The notes beneath the pieces were generated by a model. That model searched no databases, had not been told where the DNA came from, and saw nothing but the letters and a program-made list of their open reading frames with translations. Position numbers and translations under genes: made by a program. A stretch of DNA of 45,183 nucleotides from Chlorobiota bacterium (lineage in GTDB: Bacteria; Bacteroidota; Bacteroidia; Bacteroidales; F082). Position 1 is the first letter of the stretch. Each line of letters begins with the position of its first letter. Positions 34,924 to 43,586 of this stretch are shown one piece after another. Where the stretch lies: positions 1 to 45,183 of the forward strand of contig JAUVKF010000021.1 in NCBI GenBank assembly GCA_030596395.1, in the 5' to 3' direction.

Positions 34924-34986
34924 ACCATTAACAAATAACCATTAACAAATAACCATTAGCAAATAACCATTAACCATTAACCATTA
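34924..34986. repeat. AT-rich tandem repeat, 14-bp and 7-bp units
   Basis: Three 14-nt units of ACCATTAACAAATA (34924-34965, the third with one change), then three 7-nt units of ACCATTA (34966-34986). It lies in the 389-bp gap 34705-35093; the left neighbour (34870-34903) has short G-rich direct repeats. Otherwise the gap is empty. Confidence 0.8.
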
Positions 34987-35093
34987 ACAAGATGTTCGTC
35001 ATAACTCATTAACCCCGCAACACCTGCCTCGTACCAATTGGCATGTATGTTAAAGTTTAGCATAAGATAACCCTTGATTGTCATTTATAATGT

Positions 35094-36275
35094 TTAGCTC
35101 ACCTTCTTTGCTCTTTTAAACTTTACATTTCTATCAAACAAGTACCGGTAGGTAATGTGTGTTTTTTTAACTGTCGCACCCAATTGCTCAACCAGTTTGA
35201 TCATGCCGGGATTGAAGTCGCCAATCCAATTCATTTCAAGATCGGTATAATGAAATCCTGGGGTTAGTACATTTTGGGCAAAATGCATGATCATTCCGCC
35301 CGCCACACCTCGTTTCTGGAAATCTGGTACAACACCAAATATTAAACCGATAAGTTTGGTAAACTCCTTACTGATCTTAAGGTCGTACATCAGCCTGAGT
35401 TTGTTGATGATGCCAAATTTACCATTGAATTTTTTATAACTCTGATATAAATCGGGAATCATGATAAAAAACCCGATTGGCCGCTTGTCGTAATATCCAA
35501 AAATGATGGCTCGTGTATCTAATATTCGCTTCAGTGCTTTAAACATAACCCTGGCTTGTTTAATGCTCATTGTTTTTACTCCCGGAAAACTTGCCCAGGC
35601 GTCATTAAAAATGACTGTAAAATCTTCGGAAAATTTGTCCAGTTTATTTTTGTCTGCATTTATAAACTGGAATTTTGGGTCTTTTTTACACCGGTCAGCA
35701 TTTTCTTTTATTGATAGATCCATGATGCTTGGGTCAATGGGCATATGGAATGTGTACTGGTTGAAGTAATTTTGAAAACCGTAAGCAGTAAACAAGGAAT
35801 TGTAATAGGGTTTGTTATATGGCATATTGTAGTTTGGTTCATAGAAACCTTCAGAAAGGCAACCCCAAAACAATTCACGCGACCCAAAATTTACCGGCCC
35901 ATCCATGGCTTCCATTTTGTGTTCTAATAACCAGACACGCGCTGCATCAAATAATTGGTTGGCAGCTTCCTGATTTTCGATACAATCAAAAAAGCCGCAA
36001 CCACCTGTTAGTGGCTCATTTTTTTTAGCTTTATCTGTTTCATAGAATGCTGCAATCCGGCCAAGCGTTTTGTTTTTGGAATCCTTCAAAATCCAGCGGA
36101 TGGCACTGCCATTTCTGAATTTTTTATTTTGTTTTGGATCAAATATTTTTTCTATGTCCTTATTCAATGGCCGAATCCAGTTTTTATCATTCTGGTAAAG
36201 GCTAACCGGCATTTCAAGAAAGCATTTTATACTTTTAGGATCAGTAACTTCGACCAGTTCAAATTTTTCACTCAT
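35094..36275 (-). CDS. GNAT-like protein (YghO-type, unknown substrate)
   Basis: 393 residues, soluble. The N-terminal part contains GRIAAFYETDKAK and NVNFGSRE-like text (GPVNFGSRELFWG, about 120-132), and the C-terminal third has the acetyl-CoA-binding style GVVPDFQKRGVAGGMIMHF followed by LEMNWIGDFNPGMIKLVEQLGA. This matches a large family of paired GNAT-fold proteins of unknown substrate that is common in Bacteroidota and called N-acetyltransferase or YghO. It stands alone, well spaced from both neighbours. Confidence 0.7.
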   Translation of the reverse strand: MSEKFELVEVTDPKSIKCFLEMPVSLYQNDKNWIRPLNKDIEKIFDPKQNKKFRNGSAIRWILKDSKNKTLGRIAAFYETDKAKKNEPLTGGCGFFDCIENQEAANQLFDAARVWLLEHKMEAMDGPVNFGSRELFWGCLSEGFYEPNYNMPYNKPYYNSLFTAYGFQNYFNQYTFHMPIDPSIMDLSIKENADRCKKDPKFQFINADKNKLDKFSEDFTVIFNDAWASFPGVKTMSIKQARVMFKALKRILDTRAIIFGYYDKRPIGFFIMIPDLYQSYKKFNGKFGIINKLRLMYDLKISKEFTKLIGLIFGVVPDFQKRGVAGGMIMHFAQNVLTPGFHYTDLEMNWIGDFNPGMIKLVEQLGATVKKTHITYRYLFDRNVKFKRAKKVS

Positions 36276-36368
36276 ATCATCTTTTCAAAGTGTAATTATT
36301 AAGAGAAGAAGAGTAGGTGTAATTAGTTTGAGAAATTCAAAAATATATATATTCTCAAGAATTGCTGA

Positions 36369-37229
36369 TTATTCTTTATAAATCCATGCCTCATGATAAG
36401 TATAGGGTAATTGTTGTTTATAAAACATGGCTTCTTTAATATTGGAAAAGTTGTTCAGATACACCCTGACTTTGTCATTAGTGGTTAAAATGTCGGCATC
36501 ATCAAAACCGTTCTTGCTTAATCGTTTAACCGCTTCTTTTGCATCTCTTGTGTTAAGGTAACTTCCAAAAATTATGTAATATCTCTCATCAGTATTTACC
36601 TGACTTTTCTCAACTATAATAATTTCTGAATCATCGCAGATACCCGGTTTTTTCAATTTATCACTTCTTTGTCCAAACCATACTGAAACATAGTTTTCGT
36701 TCATCCCAACACCCATGCAAACCCATCTCTTTTTACTAAAGTTCCCGTTCATTAGAATCATGTCTAAAACTTGTTTTGAGCTTGACCAGAGGCTCATTAC
36801 CGAGTCCACATTGAACTCTTCTTCAAAATAACTTACCAATTCATAACCCCTGTACGGGTAAGGTGTCAATTCTTTGGGTTTGTCCCACATGCAATCTTGC
36901 TGTGGAATATAAGGGTTATGACAGCATGGTGTCCAGTCACCTTTGTCCGACCAGCTTGACAGGTTGCAGAAACTTGTATCAGGGTGGTAATTCAATAAAT
37001 CGCTAACATGAACTTTAGCAACATAAGAAAGCGAAGCTGACAATTCCAGTTTTGACTTTCCGTAATCCTTAATCAACTGGTTCAATTGATCGAATAATAG
37101 TTTTTCCTGAAGTGAAATGCAAAATTTCTTTGGAATTTTACTTTGTGCCGAGATGTTTTCATTCAAACTGAAAAAAAGCAGAAATAAACTAATAAACAGT
37201 AAATTATATATTGATTTTTGGAACAGCAT
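36369..37229 (-). CDS. Exported CAP-domain protein with C-terminal SPOR domain
   Basis: 286 residues. Signal peptide about 1-28. Residues about 38-205 form a CAP/SCP-like domain: the LSYVAKVHVSDL helix with its His, RGYELVSYF, the WSSSKQVLDMIL helix, and the C-terminal strand GVGMNENYVSVWFG. Residues about 216-286 (RYYIIFGSYLNTRDAKEAV, then VYLNNFSNIKEA) look like a SPOR domain, which binds denuded septal peptidoglycan. Several Cys residues (HLDCC-like region, DCMW) suggest disulfides. The combination implies a periplasmic role at the cell wall. The CAP activity is unknown. Confidence 0.65.
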   Translation of the reverse strand: MLFQKSIYNLLFISLFLLFFSLNENISAQSKIPKKFCISLQEKLLFDQLNQLIKDYGKSKLELSASLSYVAKVHVSDLLNYHPDTSFCNLSSWSDKGDWTPCCHNPYIPQQDCMWDKPKELTPYPYRGYELVSYFEEEFNVDSVMSLWSSSKQVLDMILMNGNFSKKRWVCMGVGMNENYVSVWFGQRSDKLKKPGICDDSEIIIVEKSQVNTDERYYIIFGSYLNTRDAKEAVKRLSKNGFDDADILTTNDKVRVYLNNFSNIKEAMFYKQQLPYTYHEAWIYKE

Positions 37230-37297
37230 ACTTTAATATCAATAAATTGGGGTGTGTAAACCGAAGTGGTAAATCTACAAAAAACTATTGGGCTGAG

Positions 37298-37432
37298 ACC
37301 TTCGTAAAATACCTAATCTGTCATCCTGATCCGCCGGTTGGCGGAGAAGGATCTTTATGAAAACCTATTAAAGATTCTTCTCCGTCAGCTGATGGAGAAG
37401 AATGACGGTTTTTTGCCGTTTTTCAAAGGTCT
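37298..37432. repeat. Inverted-repeat element (MITE-like), 135 bp
   Basis: The terminal 14 bp arms AGACCTTCGTAAAA (37298-37311) and the complementary arm at 37419-37432 match in 12 of 14 positions. Inside, GTCAT (37320) faces ATGAC (37406), and two smaller stems occur: CCGCC / GGCGG (37331-37344) and CTCC / GGAG. No coding potential. It fills most of the gap between the CAP-SPOR and aminotransferase genes. Confidence 0.6.
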
Positions 37433-37443
37433 TAATCAAATAT

Positions 37444-38277
37444 TCATGCATCCCATCTAAAACTGTCCAGATGTGTTTTTACCAATTTATCAAACAATAG
37501 TATTAGTTTGCCGGTAATTGCATCATCAACCCCGAATTGTCTATCATCAATTTGCCTGACAGGCAATACATTTTTTGAAGTGCTGCTTAAAAAACACGCA
37601 TCGAATTGACCGATATCACTGAATTTGATATTTTCTTCGACGAAATCAATTCTATTGTTCTTAGCCAGGTTAATGATCTTCTCGCGGGTAATTCCCTGTA
37701 AAACAAGGTCAACCGAGGGAGTGTGCAGTACATTATTTCGAATAAAAAAAATATTCGATCTGCTGCACTCGGTCACTAATCCATCATTATTGATCAATAA
37801 AACTTCGCTGATTTTTTGTGTCTTAATTATCTTTTCAGCGAGTATGCGCGCTGGTAAATTTGTACGTTTCGAGTGGGGATTTTCACGGATGGCATTAACA
37901 GATGTAATTTTCACCCCTTCTTCAAATTCTTTTTGGGCAGGAAAATGATTTGATAATATCCATGCCAGGAATGTATTACCAATTTCAGGATGAACAATAT
38001 GCTGAAACCTGATATTCCCGGTTTTCAATTTATTCTGTTCAATCAGGATTTTAATTCTGTTTTTCAGGTCAGCACTTTTAATGCTGATATCAAATCCTTC
38101 ATGGTTTGCCGACTGGAAGAACCGTTGCAGATGTTCCTCAAGAAAAAGCGGTTTCGTATCCATTACCCGAATGACTTCGTAAATTCCCGGGCCTTCCCTT
38201 AGCAATAATGAATTGAAATCGCAGCTGCTTCGCAATTCATCGTTTAATATATAGTAATTCAACAGGCAAGTCTCCAT
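37444..38277 (-). CDS. Class IV aminotransferase (branched-chain aminotransferase or PabC-like)
   Basis: 277 residues of the fold-type IV PLP family. N-terminal GIYEVIRVMDTKPLFLEEHLQR (the family's entry motif), the likely PLP Lys in NPHSKRTNLPAR, the glutamate motif GLVTECSRSNIFFI, and GITREKIINLAKNN. Possible activities are branched-chain amino acid aminotransferase, D-amino acid aminotransferase or aminodeoxychorismate lyase (folate synthesis); the sequence does not decide. It overlaps the GNAT gene by one base, at the end of a likely four-gene operon. Confidence 0.85.
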   Translation of the reverse strand: METCLLNYYILNDELRSSCDFNSLLLREGPGIYEVIRVMDTKPLFLEEHLQRFFQSANHEGFDISIKSADLKNRIKILIEQNKLKTGNIRFQHIVHPEIGNTFLAWILSNHFPAQKEFEEGVKITSVNAIRENPHSKRTNLPARILAEKIIKTQKISEVLLINNDGLVTECSRSNIFFIRNNVLHTPSVDLVLQGITREKIINLAKNNRIDFVEENIKFSDIGQFDACFLSSTSKNVLPVRQIDDRQFGVDDAITGKLILLFDKLVKTHLDSFRWDA

Positions 38278-38819
38278 CAGTGGTTCCAGTGTTTCTTGAG
38301 CATACTAAATATGATCAAATCCTTAAAATCGTTGTTTACTAATTCACCATTGCGTTCAACACCTTCCTGGTAGAAATCAAGGGCAATTGGAATTGCAGTG
38401 CTTTTTTCATTTCCAATGGCTACTTTTATCGAAACCCGATTCAGTTTAAGTGCTGTAAATGCATGGTCAATCATTGCTTTACATGAGCGGAACATGATGC
38501 CTTTTCCGGTTTTTGCCTGATCAAGCCAATATCCAATTTCAACCTTCCGGTTGGCATAATCAATCTCTTTCAGCGCGATTAGTCCGGCGAATTCTTCCTG
38601 GTGCCAGACCTCAAAAATCAGATCCTTTTTAATGCAATTGGAATTTATTATTGATTTAATGAAGTTTCGGGTATCATCAACTGAGCGCGTTTGATCAACA
38701 AAAGACAACCATGCACGCAGGTGGTGTCGGCTGGAATGAACGCTGTTGAAAATAGTTTGAGCAGAAGTGAGTTCGATGGCTTTTAAAGCTATCTCTTCAT
38801 CAACCCTTATTTTTTTCAT
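38277..38819 (-). CDS. GNAT acetyltransferase, RimJ/RimL type
   Basis: 180 residues. Typical features: HHLRAWLSFVDQTRSVDDTR (N-terminal substrate loop), IGYWLDQAKTGKGIMFRSCKAM with the acetyl-CoA binding Q-A-K-T-G-K-G segment, and LNRVSIKVAIGNEKSTAIPI. Transfers an acetyl group, by family analogy to the N-terminus of a ribosomal protein or to another small amine. Overlaps the genes on both sides, so it is expressed with them. Confidence 0.85.
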   Translation of the reverse strand: MKKIRVDEEIALKAIELTSAQTIFNSVHSSRHHLRAWLSFVDQTRSVDDTRNFIKSIINSNCIKKDLIFEVWHQEEFAGLIALKEIDYANRKVEIGYWLDQAKTGKGIMFRSCKAMIDHAFTALKLNRVSIKVAIGNEKSTAIPIALDFYQEGVERNGELVNNDFKDLIIFSMLKKHWNH

Positions 38820-39066
38820 CTATTTCGTCAGTTGATTTCCGGTTCTCAAAATAAGCTTCAATGATATTTTTGGCTTTCTCATAATTATCCACTTCAACAA
38901 ATATCCTTACTGCATCTTCAGGGGAACCATCAGCCCAACCTGCCTGAATGCTTGAAGAAAGTGTATCGCGAAAAATGGCGCCAATTTTTTCTTCTTCAAG
39001 TATTTCTTTTATCCACATGCCTTCGGCACGCGATCCGGTGTAAACCAGTTTAATTTCTTCTGACAT
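38800..39066 (-). CDS. DUF2007 (putative signal-transducing) protein
   Basis: 88 residues from ATG 39066; two codons further up is a TTG that I consider less likely. The pattern KLVYTGSRAEGMWIKEILEE ... IFRDTL ... VRIFVEVDNYEKAKNIIEAY matches the DUF2007 family, a ferredoxin-like fold often placed in signalling or metal-related loci. The C-terminal KSTDEIDEKNKG tail is charged. It overlaps the GNAT gene by 20 bases and follows the EamA transporter by 49 bp. Confidence 0.8.
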   Translation of the reverse strand: MSEEIKLVYTGSRAEGMWIKEILEEEKIGAIFRDTLSSSIQAGWADGSPEDAVRIFVEVDNYEKAKNIIEAYFENRKSTDEIDEKNKG

Positions 39067-39115
39067 AATCAAAATAATTTATTGTTCAAAGATAAAAATA
39101 TGATAGAAGAAACAA

Positions 39116-40018
39116 TTATTTATTGAGTTTAATAATCGCAAAGACCATAATTGCAGCGCTTATCAATTGAATTGGCGACAGCAGACTATTGTTGATCAGG
39201 TAGTCGAATAAAATGGCGGAAATAGGAAACAGTAATTCGCTGATGGTGGCTATTATTGCTTTAACACGCCGTAATCCATAATAATAAATAAATATAGCCC
39301 CAGAGCCGGTGGTTAAACCGATGATAGCAAAATACAACCAGTTTTCAGGAGTTGTTTGTTCAATAAGATTGTATTTGCCGGTAATAACAACGGCCAACAA
39401 TAAAATGATCGAAGTAAATCCATACCGGTAAAACGTTGCCGTGATGAAGTTGTGGTTTAAAAGTATCTTTTTTGAAAAAACAGTGGAACTTCCGAATGAA
39501 AAGGCAGCTAATAAAGCGAACAATGCAGCATAGATCGTATCTGTGTCTGTTGATAAATTTGGTAAGTTAAAACCAAATGTCAGGAAGTAGCTCGAAACAA
39601 TGGCTACACCTGCCCAAATCATAAAGTTTTTTTTAATCTTTTCCTTTAATAGAATCCCGGCTAATACGATGGCAAAAATGGGTTGCAACTTTTGTAGCAA
39701 TACAACGACAGACAATTGCTGAAAATCGACAAGAAAAAGGGCTTTAACAATAGCATATGTTCCTAAGGCACCTCCAAAAAAAGCCACCAGTAAAAAGGTG
39801 ACGTAATCCTGCCTGACAAATGTTTTAAGGTGTTTATACTGATTGAACAGAAAAACATTCATCAATAAAAAAGGAAACAAATGCAGGATAAATACCACAT
39901 ACAATACATCCAGGTTAAAAAGACGGGGTGTAAGTACCACACCGTCAAATCCCCACATAATAGCTGAGATGCTGATGGCAATTGTGCCACGCAATATTTG
40001 GTTGCCCTGTTTATCCAT
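39116..40018 (-). CDS. EamA/DMT family transporter
   Basis: 300 residues with ten membrane segments in two five-helix EamA repeats, each about 145 residues (first repeat ends near ILLKEKIKKNFM; the second ends in SELLFPISAILFDYL). Drug/metabolite exporters of this kind move amino acids, nucleosides or other small solutes; the substrate is unknown. It is the first gene of the minus-strand run with DUF2007, GNAT and aminotransferase genes, which suggests an amino-acid-related solute, but this is inference. Confidence 0.88.
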   Translation of the reverse strand: MDKQGNQILRGTIAISISAIMWGFDGVVLTPRLFNLDVLYVVFILHLFPFLLMNVFLFNQYKHLKTFVRQDYVTFLLVAFFGGALGTYAIVKALFLVDFQQLSVVVLLQKLQPIFAIVLAGILLKEKIKKNFMIWAGVAIVSSYFLTFGFNLPNLSTDTDTIYAALFALLAAFSFGSSTVFSKKILLNHNFITATFYRYGFTSIILLLAVVITGKYNLIEQTTPENWLYFAIIGLTTGSGAIFIYYYGLRRVKAIIATISELLFPISAILFDYLINNSLLSPIQLISAAIMVFAIIKLNK

Positions 40019-40031
40019 TTTTTAAACCCCG

Positions 40032-40039
40032 CAAAAGTA
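40032..40039 (-). promoter_or_regulatory. -7 box for the EamA operon
   Basis: On the minus strand this reads TACTTTTG (TAnnTTTG), 13 bp before the ATG at 40018, so the transcript would have a leader of about 10 nt or less. No clear -33 element. Confidence 0.45.
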
Positions 40040-40618
40040 GGAAAAGCAATTTATAATTTCGGTAGAAATATCCACACGAATTATATCTCTATATTCGTTT
40101 GTCATCCTGAAACCATTTATCACCACTCTCACGCTATGTAACCGGCCAAACCATTACCCATGATGGGGGCGTGGTTAAAGGGATTTTTGGGTAACAACTA
40201 TCCTTTTATATTCTTCCCTCTTTATTTATTCCAGGTACAAGATGTCAGTTAGAACCTATGCTAAAGTGCAGGTTTTTTTAATAGAGTTCTATCAAAAAGC
40301 GACTAAAAAATTCCCGAAATCGGGTATTATGTCGTATGAAAAACTTGTCAAACTTGCAATTATTAGTGCGGTTCTTTTTGTTATTAGATTAATTCTAAAC
40401 GGGTTAACCAAAAACAAACTTGATGGAAATTGCATGTCTTGTCGATCATTTGTTTCCTTAAGTCTAACTGCTTATTTAGAATCGTTTGATATGAAATATA
40501 TTGTAATTTGCTAATAATTAAAAACCATAATTAATGATTAAAGCCTCTATCCATAGCCAGAGATCATTACCAACTATGTATAATAAACACGATAACATAC
40601 ATGCCGGATTAAAAGAAA
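40040..40618. other. Long gene-free stretch before the accessory zone
   Basis: This 579-bp stretch has one 90-codon open frame (40242-40514). It has no motif or start signal that persuades me, and its C-terminus is irregular, so I leave it uncalled. No tRNA or strong hairpin is seen. It marks the change from housekeeping genes to the repeat-rich zone to the right. Confidence 0.4.
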
Positions 40619-40739
40619 GGGCTATCCCCCCATAGTGACAATCGATGGAAAACTACTTCACGAAACCAGCTAAAATAAATGAGTGAAGCGAGTTTTAGTA
40701 AAAATCGCCGAGCAATTAATTAACCTAATATTTAAGAAT
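40619..40739 (+). promoter_or_regulatory. Repeated leader, copy A, with small hairpin
   Basis: About 120 bp upstream of the ATG at 40740. From GGGCTATCC to the start codon it closely matches copy B (42313-42434). It contains a hairpin GCGA (40688-40691) / TCGC (40705-40708), 32 bp before the ATG. See copies B and C, where the closing pairs change together. Confidence 0.6.
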
Positions 40740-42230
40740 ATGAAATTAAAAATTTACATAATCAGCCTCATGCTTTTTGCAGCAGGCATTCACCTGTCAT
40801 TCGGACAGGATATTTATGAACCAAATGATACCTACGAAACGGCCACACCCGTTACTTGCGGCCAACAACTTTCGGCATATATCCAAGTAGTTGGGGATGT
40901 TGACTGGTACGAAATTGAAATGACAGAATCAGGCGTATTGGAAGTTGCTGTTACTTCAGTGCCTGATAATCTTGGTCTGAATGTTGGGATATATCAAATC
41001 ATTAGTAATGCCCTGACTCTTATTGCAGGTGACAGAACTACGTATCCTACTAATGGTGAGAATATGTTCTCCTATGCGGTTGTAAACGCAGGGACTTACC
41101 TGATCCTGATTGAGGATAATGGCAACAATGCTTACTCTGATTCTGATCCGTATGAGATGGCCCTGACTTGTACTGCCAATGCCCTGGAATTAAACCAGGT
41201 TTATGAGGAGGCAGCGCCCATTCCAACGGACACCTGTTTTGAGGCCAATATATATGGAGATAATCACACTTATACGGTTTACAATGATGTGGATTGGTTC
41301 GAAGTACAGGTGACTAGTTCCGGTGTATTGGAAGTAGCGGTTACTTCTGTGCCCGATAATCTTGGTCTGAATGTTGAGATATATCAAATCATTAGTAATG
41401 CCCTGACTCTTATTGCAGGTGACAGAACTACGTATCCTACTAATGGTGAGAATATGTTCTCCTATGCGGTTGTAAACGCAGGGACCTACCTGATCCTGAT
41501 TGAGGATAATGGCAACAATGCATTTAATGAGAATACTTATTCATGTTGTGTTGACTTTACTGCCAATGCACTGGAATTAAACCAGATTTACGAGGAAGCA
41601 GCGCCCATTCCGGCAGACACCTGTTTTGAGGCCAATATATACGGGGATAATCATACTTATACGGTATACAATGATGTGGATTGGTTCGAAGTGCAGATTG
41701 AGGCTGATAGCAGTAAGTTAGAAGTAGCGGTTACTTCTGTGCCTGATAATCTTGGTCTGAATGTTGGAGTATATCAAATCATCGAAAATGTACTCACACT
41801 TATTGCCGATGATGGAGTTACGTATCCCTCAAATGGTGAGGATATGTTCGTCAGCGCCGATGTAAATGAGGGTACTTACCTGATCAGTGTTGAAGATAAT
41901 GGCAATAATGCATTTAATGAGGATACTTATACATTCTGCACGGAATTAGCCCTGGATATTAATGAATTGTCTTTATCCAGTCATCTGGACGTATCTCCAA
42001 ATCCAAATAATGGCCAATTCTATGTAAGGCTTCTTACTGAAAACAATGATTTGAAAATACTGGAGGTAAGTGTTTTTGATCAGCTCGGCAGGGAAAATAC
42101 AAGACTCCGGGAAAATGCATTTGAAGGTAATGAAGTATCTGTAAACATTAATAACACCGTCAGGGGAATATATGTATTAAGAATCCTGACAAATAAAGGA
42201 ATTGTCACCAAAAAGATACTGGTGCAATAA
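40740..42230 (+). CDS. T9SS-exported protein with three PPC-type repeats
   Basis: 496 residues from ATG 40740, which begins a signal peptide ending HLSFGQ; an upstream GTG frame would hide it. The mature protein starts DIYEPNDTYETATPV, the hallmark of bacterial pre-peptidase C-terminal (PPC) domains, and has three units of exactly 130 residues (for example GDVDWYEIEM, NDVDWFEVQV, NDVDWFEVQI). The last 80 residues form a T9SS type A sorting domain (SPNPNNGQFYVRL ... GIYVLRILTNKGIVTKKILV), so it is exported across the outer membrane and may be surface-anchored. No catalytic domain is attached, unusual for PPC domains; likely adhesive or carbohydrate-binding. Confidence 0.85.
   Translation: MKLKIYIISLMLFAAGIHLSFGQDIYEPNDTYETATPVTCGQQLSAYIQVVGDVDWYEIEMTESGVLEVAVTSVPDNLGLNVGIYQIISNALTLIAGDRTTYPTNGENMFSYAVVNAGTYLILIEDNGNNAYSDSDPYEMALTCTANALELNQVYEEAAPIPTDTCFEANIYGDNHTYTVYNDVDWFEVQVTSSGVLEVAVTSVPDNLGLNVEIYQIISNALTLIAGDRTTYPTNGENMFSYAVVNAGTYLILIEDNGNNAFNENTYSCCVDFTANALELNQIYEEAAPIPADTCFEANIYGDNHTYTVYNDVDWFEVQIEADSSKLEVAVTSVPDNLGLNVGVYQIIENVLTLIADDGVTYPSNGEDMFVSADVNEGTYLISVEDNGNNAFNEDTYTFCTELALDINELSLSSHLDVSPNPNNGQFYVRLLTENNDLKILEVSVFDQLGRENTRLRENAFEGNEVSVNINNTVRGIYVLRILTNKGIVTKKILVQ
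40900..41945 (+). repeat. Three 390-bp tandem repeats within the T9SS gene
   Basis: The sequence beginning GATAATCTTGGTCTG recurs at 40965, 41355 and 41745, exactly 390 bp apart each time. Units 1 and 2 differ at 2 of 167 positions over 40965-41131 / 41355-41521. Units 2 and 3 are closest in the other half (ALELNQ to VDWFEVQ). The pattern indicates recent duplication or gene conversion. Confidence 0.9.
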
Positions 42231-42234
42231 AAAA

Positions 42235-42269
42235 CCCGGGGGATAGCTAATAAGTTGCCATCCCCCAGG
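42235..42269 (+). terminator. Possible terminator hairpin after the T9SS gene
   Basis: Stem GGGGGAT (42238-42244) / ATCCCCC (42260-42266), 15-nt loop. Only AGGCTTATAAT follows, with no run of T, so termination would be weak; on the other strand six T lie beside it. Confidence 0.35.
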
Positions 42270-42312
42270 CTTATAATAAAATGAGAGATATATTCATACA
42301 GGATAAATTAAT

Positions 42313-42434
42313 GGGCTATCCACCCATAGTGACAATTGATGGAAAACAACTTCATAAAACCATCTAAAATAAAAGATTGAGGCGAGTTTTAGTGAAAATC
42401 GTAAGAGTAACTAATTAATCTAAAATTTAATTAA
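42313..42434 (+). promoter_or_regulatory. Repeated leader, copy B, with small hairpin
   Basis: Matches copy A from GGGCTATCC through GCGAGTTTTAGT to the start codon. The hairpin is GCGA (42382-42385) / TCGT (42399-42402), where the outer pair is G-U instead of the G-C of copy A; it lies 33 bp before the ATG at 42435. Confidence 0.6.
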
Positions 42435-43214
42435 ATGAAAAAAATAATAATATTAATGTTATCCGTATTTTTTGTTACACAAATTTTTGCTCAGGATGCA
42501 AGGTATGTTTACGGGCCGATTGCCGGGGTAAACCTTGATGACATGCTGGCAATCGCAGCGAAAACCTTTGAGAACAAAGAGGTTAAGACAGAAAGGTTTA
42601 ATTATTCGAGGGGGATGATCTTATCCTCAAATTACAATTTCACTATACTGGTAAGTCCATACCGAGCCAAGATTCTGGTTGAGAATACCGATGATGGTGT
42701 TTATATTTCATTTATCGAACTGCAGATGAAAGGATCATATGGATATACAGATGTAGCAAGCGTGCTTGGTAAAAAGTGTGACAAACTGATCAAATCCATC
42801 GGCCAGGAGTTTGAAGGGATTTCTGAAGACCCTGCCGAGATTAAAACAGCAAAAACCAAATTTTACAACGACCCACGAACACATTACCTGTTCTTTAAAA
42901 AAGCGACCGAACTTGCCGCCGAACGCTGGTACGAAAGATTCATGAAAGACAAAACATTTGATTGGATGTTGAAATTTAGTGATATCAAGAAAAACGAATC
43001 CAGCAATTCCGATGAATATAAATACATTGTCACAGCAAGGTATTATTCCGGTTCAAGTTTGGCCGGAATGGGTGGATTATACATTAAACTATACACCAAC
43101 AGTGATGAAAACGCGATGACAGAGATAGGGTCGAAAATTAAAATTAAAGGAAAATGTGTAGGATTTAAAGAATACATGGGATACTATTACATTGACTTTG
43201 TAGAGGGAAATTAG
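42435..43214 (+). CDS. Secreted protein of unknown function
   Basis: 259 residues, signal peptide ending TQIFAQ. The mature part shows DDMLAIAAKTFENKEVKTERFNY and GYTDVASVLGKKCDKLIKSI, regions of alpha/beta type, and ends with an OB-fold-like stretch (KIKIKGKCVGFKEYMGYYYIDF). I do not recognise the family with certainty; the last 35 residues may be tRNA_anti-like. It has no T9SS sorting domain and no lipobox, so it is probably periplasmic. It is preceded by leader copy B and followed by the inverted-repeat element. Confidence 0.65.
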   Translation: MKKIIILMLSVFFVTQIFAQDARYVYGPIAGVNLDDMLAIAAKTFENKEVKTERFNYSRGMILSSNYNFTILVSPYRAKILVENTDDGVYISFIELQMKGSYGYTDVASVLGKKCDKLIKSIGQEFEGISEDPAEIKTAKTKFYNDPRTHYLFFKKATELAAERWYERFMKDKTFDWMLKFSDIKKNESSNSDEYKYIVTARYYSGSSLAGMGGLYIKLYTNSDENAMTEIGSKIKIKGKCVGFKEYMGYYYIDFVEGN

Positions 43215-43265
43215 TGTTATGTCAAGTGTATAACTATTTTATAACTTGCACATTATCAACACAAA

Positions 43266-43448
43266 ACCTAAAATCCGCAGGTATAGTTAAAAAAACAGCC
43301 GAGAATGTGCGAATAACATTTGTCTGTCGAATAAAATGCTTCACCCATCCGGGTGAAGAAAGATTCGTGTAAATCCCCGCCTTCATTTCATTATGGACGG
43401 GCAGGCGTGTCATTCGTGGATAAATGAAAAAACCTGCGGATTTTAGGT
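43266..43448. mobile_element. MITE-like element with perfect 17-bp inverted ends
   Basis: 183 bp bounded by ACCTAAAATCCGCAGGT (43266-43282) and its exact complement (43432-43448). AAA stands on both outer sides, a possible target duplication. Inside lies a perfect 8-bp hairpin, CTTCACCC-ATCC-GGGTGAAG (43339-43358). No gene is carried, so any movement would need a transposase from elsewhere. It occupies half of the 366-bp gap between the unknown secreted gene and the FISUMP gene. Confidence 0.65.
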
Positions 43449-43586
43449 AAATATAAACACCGCCATGAAAACAAAAACCTATTTCATTATCGCCGTAATC
43501 TTTTCGCTTTCGCTTGTAGTTACCCAACATAATATGAATAGGCCATGAGTAAATAAAACGAATACTAACCTTTTAAATAAATGCTT

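Noticed and set aside
40242-40514. 90-codon open frame in the gap before the T9SS gene
   Set aside because: No motif, no good start signal and an irregular hydrophobic pattern; the surrounding DNA is repeat-rich and the frame may be chance.
43234-43530. 98-codon open frame on the minus strand
   Set aside because: It runs through the inverted-repeat element and its stems; the frame is a by-product of the repeat.
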